This document shows positions 45,125 through 56,391 of a DNA stretch of 64,000 nt, piece by piece (the first letter of the stretch is position 1; every line of letters begins with the position of its first letter). A program made the position numbers and the translations under genes. The stretch is from Sternotherus odoratus. Lineage: Eukaryota; Chordata; Testudines; Kinosternidae. The notes beneath the pieces are model-generated. The model did not search any database, was not told where the DNA came from, and was given only the letters and a program-made list of their open reading frames with translations. The DNA lies in contig JAVMKO010000139.1 of NCBI GenBank assembly GCA_032164245.1, positions 100,974 through 164,973 on the forward strand, written 5' to 3'.

Positions 45125-45660
45125 GCTCCCAGAGACCCTACAATAACAAACCTCCGCACGCCATCCCAGTGCCCACAGAGACCCTACAATAACAAACCTC
45201 CACACACCATCCCCAGTGCCCACAGAGACCCTACAATAACAAACCACCGCACACCATCCCAGTGCCCACAGAGACCCTACAATAACAAACCACCGCACAC
45301 CATCCCAGTGCCCACAGAGACCCTACAATAACAAACCTCCACACACCATCCCAGTGCCCACAGAGACCCTACAATAACACACCTCCGCACACCATCCCAG
45401 TGCCCACAGAGACCCTACAATAACAAACCTCCGCACACCATCCCAGTGCCCACAGAGACCCTACAATAACAAACCTCCACACACCATCCCAGTGCCCACA
45501 GAGACCCTACAATAACACACCTCTGCACACCATCCCAGTGCCCACAGAGACCCTACAATAACACACCTCCGCACACCACCCCAGTGCCCACAGAGACCCT
45601 ACAATAACAAACCTCCGCACGCCATCCCAGTGCCCACAGAGACCCTACAATCACACACCC
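45125..45660. repeat. 46-bp minisatellite, about 12 copies
   Basis: Unit contains ccatcccagtgcccacagag and accctacaataacaaa, with few substitutions. Confidence 0.94.
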
Positions 45661-45707
45661 ACCCCCAGCCCCAGTGCCCCCAGGGGGGCTGCAAAACCCA
45701 ACTCTTC

Positions 45708-45713
45708 TTTATT
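45708..45713 (-). terminator. Relic polyadenylation signal of a CNTROB-type unit
   Basis: AATAAA on the minus strand in acccaactcttctttattg, matching the 3' end of units A-C. Confidence 0.45.
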
Positions 45714-45744
45714 GAAATAACCAACACCCACTGGGGGGGGGGTA

Positions 45745-45845
45745 ACGCTGCTGCTCATGCAGGGCCCCCGCCTGGCACAGCCTGACTTTCTGCATCCCAC
45801 TAGCGGCTCCGTCACGTGACCAGAGACGGCCCCGCGCAGCCCCCC
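45745..45845 (-). pseudogene. Degenerate CNTROB exon relic
   Basis: Plus-strand ctgctgctcatgcagggccc then cgcctggcacagcctg and ggctccgtcacgtgacc align with the complement of unit B exon 32,864-32,997 (LAQ..., QAGALLEQHR). Reading frame is lost. It is attached almost directly to the polyadenylation relic. Confidence 0.55.
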
Positions 45846-45904
45846 CCCCAGTGGGGTTGTTTCTATTTTTGTACATTAAGAAGAAGTTGGGTTTTGTAGC
45901 AGCC

Positions 45905-45960
45905 CCGGCCGCCTCTCAAATGAACTTTTGGAAAAGTATCGGAGAAGTGGCGGGTGCTGC
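45905..45960 (+). pseudogene. Relic of unit C exon 5, inverted
   Basis: Plus-strand codons read SQMNFWKSIGEVAG, matching unit C exon 5 QQMKFWQTIGEGWQ. It lies on the opposite strand to the relic at 45,745, so the two pieces are inverted relative to each other. Confidence 0.55.
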
Positions 45961-45984
45961 CCCCCCCCCCCCCCGGTTGGGGGG

Positions 45985-46345
45985 GTTGATTATTCATACA
46001 GCAGAGCTGGGTTTTGCAGAACCTCCCGTGGGACGGCAGCTCTTCACCTCAGGGTGACTCCAGCCCCCCCCTCCTTTCTCCCCCGGATGGGGTCCGCCGG
46101 GAATCCGGGGTGCCTGTGGGGGAGGGGTTAGAGGTCGTGCGGGGGAGGGGGGCGAGTGGGGTTGGTGGGGGGATAAAGGGGGCAGAGAGCGACCCCCACC
46201 CCCCAAGTCCCGGAGCGGTTCGCTGCGAAGAGCGGAGCAGCCTCGTCCTCATTAGCATACCAGGCACCGCCCACTGCTCCACGGCAGGGGATGGGGGCGG
46301 GACCAAGCACAGTGATTGGCAGCTGTGGGAGGGGCGCCCGGAAGC
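45985..46345 (+). repeat. Module R, copy 1
   Basis: Shared ~330-bp segment: gagctgggttttgcagaacc, ctcagggtgactccagcccc, a GC-rich middle, then cattagcataccaggcaccg and ccaagcacagtgattggcag. Copies: 58,880-59,215 (plus), 62,215-62,530 (minus), fragment at 39,290. It contains attagcat, an octamer-like site, in each long copy. Confidence 0.8.
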
Positions 46346-46465
46346 GGCGTCTCCGCTCCTCTGACCCGGCCCCCGCCCACTCTCCCGCCTTCCCGTGCAG
46401 GCTGCCCCGGTGAGCGGCGGGGGAGGGGGGGGAGTTATGGGGGGGCGGCGAGCAGCGGGTGTCTC
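46325..46465 (+). repeat. Inverted duplicate of 43,650-43,790
   Basis: Contains ccggaagcggcgtctccgct (ETS-like) and cttcccgtgcaggctgcccc followed by a GTGAGC donor-like site. It could be a small noncoding exon for the following borealin gene; this is inference. Confidence 0.6.
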
Positions 46466-46479
46466 TGAGGGAGGAGGGG

Positions 46480-47300
46480 GTTAGAGGGGGAGGGATGAGG
46501 GGGGGAGGGGGACCTGAGGAGGAGGGAGGGGGAGGGATGTTGGGGGCGGGGGGAGGGATGTGGGGGGTATGGGGGGAGGGGGACCTGAGGAGGAGGGAGG
46601 GGGAGGGATGTCGGGGGCGGGGGGAGGGATGTGGGGGGTATGGGGGGAGGGGGACCTGAGGAGGAGGGAGGGGGAGGGATGTCGGGGGCGGGGGGAGGGA
46701 TGTGGGGGGTATGGGGGGAGGGGGACCTGAGGAGGAGGGAGGGGGAGGGATGGCAGGAGGAGGGATGTGGGGGGTGTGGGGGGAGGGGGACCTGAGGGGG
46801 AGGGATGTCGGGGGCGGGGGGAGGGATGTGGGGGTTATGGGGGGAGGGGGACCTGAGGAGGAGGGAGGGGGAGGGATGTCGGGGGCAGGGGGAGGGATGT
46901 GGGGGTATGGGGGGAGGGGGACCTGAGGAGGAGGGATGTCGGAGGCGGGGGAGGGATGTGGGGGGTATGGGGGGAGGGGGACCTGAGGAGGAGGGCGTTG
47001 GAGGGATGTCGGGGGCGGGGGGAGGGATGTGGGTGGTGTGGGGGGAGGGGGACCTGAGGAGGAGGGAGGGGGAGGGACGTCGGGGGCGGGGGGAGGGATG
47101 TGGGGGTTATGGGGGGAGGGGGACCTGAGGAGGAGGGAGGGGGAGGGATGTCGGGGGCGGGGGGATGGATGTGGGGGGTATGGGGGGAGGGGGACCTGAG
47201 GAGGAGGGAGGGGGAGGGATGTCAGGGGTGGGGGAGGGATGTGGGGGGTATGGGGGGCGGGGGACCTGAGGAGGAGGGAGGGGGAGGGACCTGGGTGGGG
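46480..47300. repeat. G-rich minisatellite, ~75-bp unit, about 11 copies
   Basis: Units with gagggacctgaggaggagg-type sequence, gggagggatgtcgggggcgg and gggatgtggggggtatgggg. It gives open proline-rich minus-strand frames that are not genes. Confidence 0.92.
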
Positions 47301-47932
47301 GGCATGGGGGGGATGGGTCAGGTTGGTTTGTTTCTGTGGGGGAGACCACACACTGGGGAGAGAATTTCTTTTGAAAGGGGGAAATGTGTAAAACCGCCAG
47401 CTGTGCGGAGACTTCAGGGTATTTTCATAGTTTGCCTCTCTCCGACTGTAGGTTCCCCCTTGGCTTCAGAGCCTGAATTCTCTTTGTCTTGAGATCTGAG
47501 TCCACATGCTGGGTGGGAGCCTTCGCTAGATTGTGTTATGAGGTAGAACCCTGCTACTTCTGAAAGTGCAAAGAAACATTTCATCTCCCTTTTCTTTTCA
47601 ATCGCATGTTCAACTACCATCATGTTCTGGGAGCAGAATTCTCTTTACCCAAGACCTGCTCCAACTACCTCTAGGAACTTCGATCTCTAGGGAAAAGAAT
47701 TCTGCACCCATCCCTGTGTCCTCCCTAGCTTAGCTCTCGGCTATGATAAAGCCAAGACTCAAACAGGACAGGTTTTCCACCGTTTTGATCATCTGAGAAG
47801 GGGAACAGTGAGTCTTGTTCTTCAGTTCCTGTTACCAGTGTTAGTTCAGTTATGAGACACTTCTTCAGAACTGGAGGTGAGCTGTGGTTTGATCATGAAA
47901 CAGTAAATAATTCATGAGTTCTGTGTGTTCCA

Positions 47933-50900
47933 GGTGAAGATATCAACCCAAAAAGTGCCAGTTTCTAAGAGCAGAAGAGCTCCGTCAGCAAGAGTGAGAC
48001 GCATCAGTAAAAGGTAAGAGTCTGGAGTGGTGTGAATCCCCCTTCTTCAATGTGGGGATGGAAAGGGGAGATCAGAAATGCAAAACTGCAGTCTTTGCTG
48101 CCAGGTCAAGAGGTATCACTTGAAATCAGGAGAAACTTCTAGTTTCCAAATACCCTCACATTGTTCTCAGCTTTTCTAACTAATAAAACAGATGCTCAGA
48201 ACTGAGAAGCACCCGCTAAACTGATCTTTTAAGAGGGCATCATCTTATCACTGCCACTTTCCTTGAGCAGGTCAAGCAAAAATAACTTTGTCACTCCAGC
48301 CCTTGGCCGAGTCGCTGATGCCTGCACGGGGGGAAGGACCTCTACTGCCACCTCTAAGTTTGATTCCAGGTGAGTGTGCATTAATTAGCAAAGCCACGTA
48401 ACCATTTATAGTATCCTGCAAAACGTCTCTCTCAAATATCAGCATTTGCCATCAAGGCATCTAGTGCGTCTTGCCATTAGTCTGCATGAGATAAGACAGA
48501 ACAGTTGTGATATAGATTAGCTTGTTACCATTCTGCCCCATGGCAGTGGCTGTTCATATCTGATGCATGTTGTAAGACCCATAGTATAACACTTCACATA
48601 TTCAAAGTGCTGGAGAAATATTGACTAACCTTCACAGCCCTGAAATGTTAAGGATGAGATTACTGAGGAAGAGAAGTGAGATTGTTTGACCACTGTTAGT
48701 AAAGTGTCACCAGCAGAGCCAGCATTAAAATTTGAGACTTTATGACTCCGTAGTCATTTGTGCGTGGCTTATGTGCTCAGCCTTGTACTGTGCAATCTGC
48801 AAAATTGTGGTCTCTTTGTTTGAACTATCTCCACTCTGTCCCTTCTCCCTCTCCTTTTCCCATTGTTCAAACATGTGCATCTGATACGTGCAAAAATACT
48901 AACTGTGGTTTGTAACCTATTTCTTAAAACAGCCTCCGTATCTGATGAGAGGAGGAGAGCTAATGTAACACTGAGTTTTTAAAAAGGCCCCGGAGCTGTG
49001 CAACTAAAGCCAGAGTCTGCTTTTGAAATGTCGGCCTAAATATGTCAAATGTCTTCTCCAAATTGTAAAATATGGAATATTAAGATGACTACAACACATC
49101 ACTTAATTGCCTTGGGTTTTGGCCTCAGAATTTCGATGGACTTAGAGCCAGAAACCTATAGGCTCATAGAAGAGGATAGATGGAGGTCAGAACTAGCAAA
49201 AAACAGATATGATAAATCATGCCCTAGTTTAATCAGAGGTTTTTTGTCAGTTCGGTTGGTTTCTGACAAGCTCTATTGGTTTCATGCTTCAAGTTACACA
49301 TTTTTCTCCAACCTTCTGTTTCCCTTGAAAATGAGATGTTTGAAATCTGTAGTTGGGGAGAATCTCAGGAAATGTGCTTCTGATCATTTGAATTGGCTGG
49401 AATAAAGTTATTCAGCAATAACTTGGGACTGTCTTTCAGGATTTTCAAGACACCAGGTCTACGCACCCCAGCAACACATGAGCATGTTTACCTAGTCTCT
49501 GCAAACGGCAGCCCTCTTGCGAACAGCAATGATGTCATCATTACAGTCCCTGTCGGAGGAGGGGAGGTAAAGCAGAAAGTTATTGAAAATGTAGGGAAAT
49601 ATTTCAGTGGGTTTTGAAGTGCACCAAATGCAATTTCAAGTAATGGCTGATAGCAATATGTGCCACGGTGCAATACCGAAAAGGTGTGAGATGAGTCTGT
49701 GGTCTGATGCCGCATCTGGTCCTCTTTGTAACTGTCCTGTTTTATCAGTAACCTTCTGCTGTTCCCAGGACAGTGGGTCCATCGCTAGCTATAAAAGCAG
49801 AACATGGTTCCTGCTCTTAAATAGAATGATCTGTCACTCTTTCTAATTTATAATCCACATGCTTCAATCTGGCTCTTTCACTGATTTCACATGCAAACTC
49901 ACATGTACCAGTCTGACAGCTGAACGGTAACTGAGATTTATGGTCTTTTCTGTACAGAGCATTCGTTTAGCAGCCAGTGAGCTGACCAAAAGGAATAGGA
50001 GTTATCTCAATCCAGAGACCCTGGGAATTATGAAGAAGTTATCAGTAAGTCAATATATACTTGGCTAGGAATTGCAACTAGTTTGTGGTGGTGCCTAGCA
50101 TTGCTATTGTCCCTGTAGTTAAGTTAACGGGCCATCAGTTTCCATTAGACTCTGCCAGTCATCTCTCTTCTTAAATTCCTTTCCTCTCAGCTCTGCCTGG
50201 ATCTTGGCACACCCAGAAAATATGGTTTTACACGTTGTGGGTCTGTTCAGCTAGTTGGGAAAATACACAGACTTGGGGCTTAACTCAAGTGGTCTGTATA
50301 CAAACAGTGCTTTCCGTAGTGGGAGAGAGCTACCCGTAGTACTTAGGATTTAACTCAAGGGTGAACATGCCCTCTGTTTTTTCCAGTGTAGGTGGCTTTA
50401 GGACAGGGTTGGGCAAATGTTTTGGCCAGAGGTCCACATCTGTGTATGGAAATTGTATAGTGGGCCATGAATGCTTGCAAAATTGGGGGTTGGGGTGAAG
50501 GAGTGGCTGAGGGCCCTAGCTGGGGTTGCGGGCTATGGAGTGGGGCTGGGAATGAGGGGTTGGGGGTGCCTGGAGGGTGTTCTGGGCTGGCACCAAGGGG
50601 TTCGTGATCAGGAGGGGTATCAGGGCTGGGGCAGGGGTTTGGGGCATGGGAGGGGGTCAAGGGTGCAGGCTCTGGGTGGCACTTACCTCAAGCAGCTCCC
50701 AGAAGCAGCAGCATGTCCCCCATTATGTCCTATGTGGAAGCGCGGCCAAGCAACTCTGCGCTCTGTGTGCTGCCCGTTTTCAGGTGCCACCTCTGCAGCT
50801 CCCATTCACTGCGGTTCCTGGCCAATAGGAGCTGTGGGGGCAGCACTTTGGGTGGACCTAGCATGCAGAGCCCCCTGGCTATCTCTACACACAGGAGCCG

Positions 50901-51170
50901 GAAGAGGGGCATGCTGCTGCTTCCAGGAGCTGCGCGGAGTGGGGCAAGCTCCCAGCTGGAGCAGAGCAAGCCCTGGACCCGCTCCCTGGAGGGAGCTTAA
51001 GGGCCGGATTAAAACATCTGGAGAGCTGGATGCGGCCCCCGGGCCGTAGTTTGCCCACCCCTTCTTTAGGATATGGCAGCATGTGTTCATTACAATGGTT
51101 ATTGGTTAATCTTTCTCCTTTTTAGGTTCGTCTTGCACAAGCATGCAGCAACGCGAACACCCAAAGATGA
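47933..51170 (+). CDS. CDCA8: Borealin (CDCA8/CDCA9) C-terminal five exons
   Basis: Borealin is a chromosomal passenger complex subunit that helps target Aurora B to centromeres. Exons: 47933-48013 ([20 protein letters not shown]), 48271-48369 ([24 protein letters not shown]), 49440-49566 ([33 protein letters not shown]), 49958-50044 ([17 protein letters not shown]), 51126-51170 ([14 protein letters not shown], stop). These match human borealin's C-terminal half ([42 protein letters not shown]). Splice sites and phases are intact and no stop interrupts about 145 residues. The N-terminal exons that bind survivin and INCENP are not found upstream in the window, where minisatellites and modules lie. 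It may be the sauropsid paralogue borealin-2 (CDCA9); the two cannot be separated here. Confidence 0.85.
50404..51063 (+). mobile_element. hAT-type nonautonomous transposon in the last borealin intron
   Basis: 660 bp starting cagggttgggcaaat and ending gtttgcccacccctt, flanked by a perfect 8-bp duplication ctttagga (50,396-50,403 and 51,064-51,071). Same family as 5071-5674. No transposase. It stops 55 bp before the final acceptor. Confidence 0.93.
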
Positions 51171-51297
51171 AATTTCAGGGATATTGACTTTCTTTGTAAA
51201 TCTGGAACATCAATTTTAGGACTGCAACCTGCATTCTTACTCTATTGTTTTACCTTTTTGTTACACGGTGGAAGTTAGGAACAGATTTTCAGCCTGT

Positions 51298-51298
51298 A

Positions 51299-51367
<69 letters not shown>
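51298..51367. repeat. (CTAT)n microsatellite, about 18 repeats
   Basis: Perfect tetranucleotide run abutting the Helitron-like 5' end. It is about 130 bp past the borealin stop codon. Confidence 0.97.
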
Positions 51368-51372
<5 letters not shown>

Positions 51373-52050
51373 ATAAAAGTCAGGTGGTGTATGTATGTGT
51401 GTATGTATGTATGTACGTATGACTGCGAAGTCCTCCCGCACCGTTTGATCCAGAGACTTGAATTTTGGTACAGTGAGGGGTCTTGGGGTCTAGATCTTGG
51501 TAAGGGTCGAAAAATTTTCGGATCTCACCTCTGACGCCCCCCAGGGGTGAAAGTCTTTAAGGGCCAATCACATCAGCTGGGCAGTTAGGTGGTGATGATG
51601 TCATAATACCCCCCTCCAACAGACACCTCACTCGCTCAGCTCACCCCTCCCTCCTCCAACGGAACCCCGGAGATCCCTCAGTTCTCTGCCCCTCCCCCCT
51701 CCCAACGGAACCCCGGAGATCCCTCAGTTCTCTGCCCCTCCCCCCTCCAAACGGAACCCCAGAATCCATCAGCTCTGTGCCGCCCCCCACCTGCGAAGGT
51801 CCCCGGAATCCCTCAGCTCTGGGCCCCCTCCCCCCCTGCAACGGATCTGAGTTGGGTTTGGTGGGACGGTAAGTGAGGTGGGGGTTTCGGGTTCGGTCGG
51901 GGGGTGAGGTGGGGGTGTCGGGTTTGCTTGGGGGGTGGGAAGGTGTCGGGGTGGGTGAGGGGTGAGGTGTTGGGGTTGGTCAGGGGGTGTCAGCTGTCTG
52001 CCACCTCCCCACCTCCGACTGACCCGAGCAGCGCCGGGCACTTATGCTAG
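51368..52050 (+). mobile_element. Helitron-like nonautonomous element
   Basis: Begins tctatataaaagtcagg and ends gcgccgggcacttatgctag, i.e. a TC start, a GC-rich potential hairpin (gcgccgggc) and a CTAG end, inserted between A/T bases (followed by tatatata). Those ends fit Helitrons, which make no target duplication. The 5' region tgactgcgaagtcctcccgc and cttgaattttggtaca resembles widespread animal Helitron-like ends. No Rep/helicase frame. Interior holds ~58-bp GC-rich repeats with ggaaccccggagatccctca. Confidence 0.65.
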
Positions 52051-52285
52051 TATATATATATAAAATCTATACAGCATATAGACTGAAGGAGATCCATTAA
52101 CACACTATTATAATGAGATTAGTCCTATGGAGATAGGAAATTAAGGATATATACTCAATAGTATTGAACGCTAGAAGCAGATAGCAATGGATAGGACAGG
52201 AAATCTGGAGTGTAGAACTTGATCAAATAACTGATTAAGATCAGGTGAATGAGGAAAAGAAAGGGGAAAGTAATGACCTCTAGTG

Positions 52286-53129
52286 CAGTGGTCGCCAACC
52301 TTTTGGTCTTCAGGGACCACTAAAGTGGCGTGGCGCGGGGGCCCCCCCCGCTCGACGCAGGGGCCCCCCGGCTCGACCAGCGTGGGCCCCCCCCGCTCGA
52401 CCGGCGCGGGCCCGCTCGACCGGCGTGGGACCCGCCCCCCCGCTCGACCGGCGCGGCCCCCCCCCCCCTCAACCGGCACGGCCCCCTCCCGCTCGACCGG
52501 CGCGGTTCGGCCCCCCCCGCCTCAGCAGCACGGTGTGGCTCGGCCCCCCTCCGGCCTCAGCGACGGGGATTGCCCCCCCCCCGGCCTCAGCGGCGCGGCT
52601 CATCCCCCCCCCCGGGCTCGGCGGCCCCCCCCCCCGGCCTCAGCGGCTCGGCTCGGCGGCCCCCCTCTGCCCCCCCTGGCCTCAGTGGCTCGGCTCGCCG
52701 GCCCCTCCTTCCCCCCCTCCGGCCTCAGCGGCGCGGCGCGGCGGCCCCTCCTTCCCCCCCTCCGGCCTCAGCGGCGCGGCGCAGCGGCCCCTCCTTCCCC
52801 CCCCAGCCTCAGCGGCGCAGCTTGGCGGCCCCTCTTCCCCCCCCGCCTCAGTGGCGCGGCTCGGCGGTTCCCCCTTCCCCCCCTCCTCAGCGGCGCGGCT
52901 CGGCGGTCTCCCCCTTCCCCCCCCACCTCTGTGGCGCAGCGCGGCCCCCCTACCGCCTCAGCAACGCGGCGTGGCTCGGGCCCCCCCGGCTCGCGCGGCG
53001 GGAGACGGGGAGGCCCGCAGCCTCTTGCCTGCGTGGAGGGGTGGCCATGATGGAGCCCGGCCCCCGCGGACCACTAAAATTTTCCCGCGGACCACCAGTG
53101 GTCCGCAGACCACCTGTTGGCGACCGCTG
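52286..53129 (+). mobile_element. hAT-type element with GC-rich internal tandem array
   Basis: 844 bp; begins cagtggtcgccaacctttt and ends gttggcgaccgctg, with a perfect 8-bp duplication ctctagtg at 52,278-52,285 and 53,130-53,137. The interior (52,360-52,990) is a CpG-rich array of ggcctcagcggcgcggctcg-like units. Long proline/alanine frames in it are composition artefacts. Confidence 0.93.
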
Positions 53130-53536
53130 CTCTAGTGTAGAAACCAGAGTGAAAGTGAACAACGAAATGGCCACATTTTAATTCTCACAATCATTTTTAT
53201 GCTATCCTGGGATACTGTAAATCTAAACCACTCTAGTCCATGTGTGGGATCAGTACTAACACAGAATACAGAATTGACAAAGGACAAGAAAATGAATTGT
53301 GTTACATTTTTGCCTTCTTTTATAGTCTGCTGTCCTCCTAGGAGACTATATTCCCTGGCCATTACACAGTTTGTCCATCCAGTTTGGCCTTTGTGTTCAA
53401 CAACTGTGGGCCCTGTATGAATCACGTGCATAGGCATACATACACGCACACATACATGACTGTGTAAATTGCCAGACAGGAGAGAGACATTAATGAGTGT
53501 GAAGTGCTGATCTCCTCCAAAAGGTGTTATGTCCCG

Positions 53537-53643
53537 CCTAGGGTGATCAGACAGGAGGTGGGGGGTAAGAGGTGGCTATATAAGAAAAAGCCCCCAAAAT
53601 TGGGACTGTCCCTATAAAATCGGGACATCTGGTCACCCTAGGA
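53537..53643 (-). mobile_element. Short MITE-like element, 'gtctggtcaccct' family
   Basis: Minus-orientation copy: tagggtgatcagacaggagg ... cgggacatctggtcacccta. Confidence 0.82.
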
Positions 53644-53768
53644 GGCCCATGGACACCCAATGAACTCTTGTGGAACGTCAATGAGGACAAAAGACTGCTG
53701 ATTGCGTTCCCACTCATGAAGAGGAGTTGTGCAACTGAATTCCTCCCCATCAGCTGAGTTTGCAGCTC

Positions 53769-54029
53769 AGGGTATGTCTACACTGCAGTTAAAACCCCGG
53801 GGGCTGGCCCGTGCCAGCTGACTTGGGCTCACGGGGGTTGGGTAAGGACTGTTTAATTGCTATGTATACATCCAGGCTGGGGCTGGGCTCTAGGAATGGG
53901 GAAAGTGGAAGGGTCCCAGAGCTCGTGCTGCGGCCTGTGTCCAAATGTCTACACCACAATTAAACAGCCCCTTAGCCCGAGTCCTGTGAGCCCAAGTCAA
54001 CTGGTCTAATTCCAGTGTAGACATACCCT
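53769..54029. mobile_element. Palindromic MITE, 'agggtatgtctacact' family
   Basis: 261 bp with inverted ends agggtatgtctacact and agtgtagacataccct and largely self-complementary interior (aattaaacagccccttagccc versus gggctggcccgtgcc region less so). Typical high-copy reptile MITE. Confidence 0.85.
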
Positions 54030-54331
54030 AAAAGTGCAAGTGGATAATAAGCCCTAACAAGGAGGAACTGTAGCTCTGTGCCACTTGGACTCTGTAGGGC
54101 TGGGATTACTAAGCACAAGCAAAAGATCCCCAGTGCTTAGCCTGGGTTGGCCCTACCGGACGTATAGAGCTCACTTATTAGAGAAGCTGCTATTACTATT
54201 CAGCACTTAAGATTGGAACTTATTTGTGTCCATCTATGTTCACCTGTTTCAACCTTGTCAATAACTCTTCCTTTCCTTTTCCTACACAGTGAACCTGTAG
54301 ATGGTTTACTATACGACAGGCTCCAAGTGGA

Positions 54332-54826
54332 GGTTACCATATTTCAAGTTCCCAGATAGAGGACACAGATGGAAGGAAGGGAAGATGGAGGGGCGATGGG
54401 GGATACAGTTTCTACTGTACTTGTTTTCTACTTTGAATATCTAACAATTATAAATAACAAGTGTAATGGCCTCAAAAAGAAATGGGAATCAAACATGCAG
54501 TCAGCCCTTTCCAACCCCTTAGCATCCCCCCCTCACTTCTGTGCTGCTGCTGCTGGCACTGGCGAACCCTTCAGAGCTGGGCCTCTGGCCAGCAGCCGCC
54601 GCTCACCAGCCCCCCATCACTGAAGGCAGCACCACCGCCAGTAGCAGCGCAGAAGTAAAGGTGTCAAACCAGTGAACCCACATTCCTCGATTAGGGGATG
54701 CCGAGAATTGTGGGGACGAGCAAGGAAAACTCATGGACATTTGTTCATATTTAAAAAATCTGCCTGGACAGAGATCGGAGGACGTCGGAGGTCTCGTCCG
54801 GGAAAGCCTGGCTATATGGTAACCCT
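54332..54826. mobile_element. MITE-like element with 'ggttaccata' ends
   Basis: Starts aggttaccatatttcaa and ends tatatggtaaccct, inverted relative to each other, about 495 bp. No coding capacity. Confidence 0.65.
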
Positions 54827-55499
54827 ATAGAAGCATTGCCTTTGGAGTGAGGTCAAAAGGGGCTGGTCCTTTCGGAGTGGCAGTAACCTGAGTATTACTG
54901 GTAAGGGACCATCGGTCATAAAGGTGAGTGTGGGGTCAAAGTATCCAAGGAGGTGGCTGTGACTCCGTGCTTAGGCTGTTATAGGGCCTGAGTGGTTTAC
55001 ACGTGATAACTGGTTGGTGAAATCTGAGTCTAGCACTCACCACAATTTGGGGGATGTGCCTGGGCTCTACCAGTCTGCCCTGAAGTTGATACTCAGGGGC
55101 TTCAGCCACTGCAGGACAGGTTGGTAACCTGCTCCAGGAGCCATGCTCCTGTGCTATTCCAGTACTCGTTCTCCACGTCCACTGGGACAGGACAAGCAGG
55201 AACAGGCTCATTCTGCAGCAAGGGGGATATTAGAACAAGCTTTCCAACTAGCAGGGGAGTTCAGCTCTGACCAGGCTTCCCATGGAGGCCGTGGGATCCC
55301 CGTCACTGGCGGTGTCTAAGCCCAGGCTGGACAAACACCTGTCAGGGCTGGTCTCGGGTGACTTGGTCCTGCCTCAGCCCAGGGTCTGTTCAAACCTCTG
55401 CAGCTCCTTGAATGTCAGTGGAAGGGCTGAAGTCACATTTGGAGGCGGAGGAGCGGTTCTAAGATGGATGTTCATAGAAACAGGGCTCTATTGTACCTA

Positions 55500-55860
55500 G
55501 GTGGGCAGGTCTTCGGGGCAGGGACAGTCTCTTTTTCTGGGTTTGTACAGTGCCTGGCACATAGGGACTTGGGCTGTGACTGGGGTGCCTGGGCGTTGCC
55601 ATAATATGCTAAGAAATGTACAGCCCCCTGCACAATAAAACCCTGGGCCGTGACTGGTGTGCCTGAGTGCTACCGTAAAACACCTAATAAACAGCAATAA
55701 TAATGTACAGCACCTGGCACAATGGGGCCTGATCCAGGACTGGAGCTACCATAATGCACCAAAGAAGTAGCAGTAATAAAGTGCAGAGCCAGGCACAATG
55801 GGGGATTGGTCCAGGATGGGGGTGCCCAGCATTATGGCAATAAAATAATGAAATAATTCT
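55500..55860 (+). repeat. Three tandem SINE-tail units
   Basis: gtacagtgcctggcacatag, gtacagcacctggcacaatg and gtgcagagccaggcacaatg head successive ~100-bp units that each include gactggggtgcct-like and ccataat-like strings. The 5' unit has ggggcagggacagtctcttt, the 3' part of a common reptile SINE. Confidence 0.65.
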
Positions 55861-56149
55861 AACTTGGGGCTGAGCCGGGGTCTATTATTTTAAAGACAGA
55901 TTTCATCAAGCCCCTCCCCCGTTCTGTGGGCTGCATGCCACCCCCCATTGCTGGGGACCCCACCCCAATCTCTCTGGCCAGCCCCTGGGATCCCCGCAGC
56001 TTGTGCTCCTCAGGGCACCCCCTTCTGTGCCCCCAGGAGCCCTTCCTGAGCCCTCCTGGCTCTCCATTAGGAAGAGCACAGTGCCACGGTTTCTCTCTAG
56101 CCCAGACCAATGTCCAGCGCACGGGGAATGCCCCAGCTGGCCCAGTCTG

Positions 56150-56335
56150 CTGCAGAAGGTCTCAGATCTCCAGAGCTCTGCAGTCCCCTGGCGAGGTGAG
56201 GATCTGGCACACGGCAGCCTGCAGCCCCCTGAAGGAGCAGTAGTCGTACGGGCCGCGTTGGAAGTAGCCCTCAGTGGCGCTTTGCAGTGGTGCTGTCAGA
56301 GGGGCCCTAGGATTACTCGCTAGGATCATCCCACA
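56150..56335 (-). pseudogene. C8-domain exon relic of a VWD protein
   Basis: Minus strand reads EGYFQRGPYDYCSFRGLQAA then VCQILTSPGDCRALEI and a stop. Spacing resembles the C8 module (YF..C.YD.C......LC..L) but one cysteine is replaced by glycine, and the stop interrupts it. It follows the VWD exon in the order seen in FCGBP, zonadhesin and tectorin-type proteins. Confidence 0.45.
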
Positions 56336-56391
56336 CTCCCCGCGGATTCGCCTCTCTTTCCTCTAGCTGGACACTAGGCTGGAGCACTCAC

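Noticed and set aside
46128..47351. 407-residue proline-rich minus-strand frame
   Set aside because: Minisatellite translation with a 75-bp period; also crosses module R.
52283..53181. Three overlapping Pro/Ala/Arg-rich frames
   Set aside because: They lie inside a hAT element's CpG-rich array and are open in three frames of the same strand.
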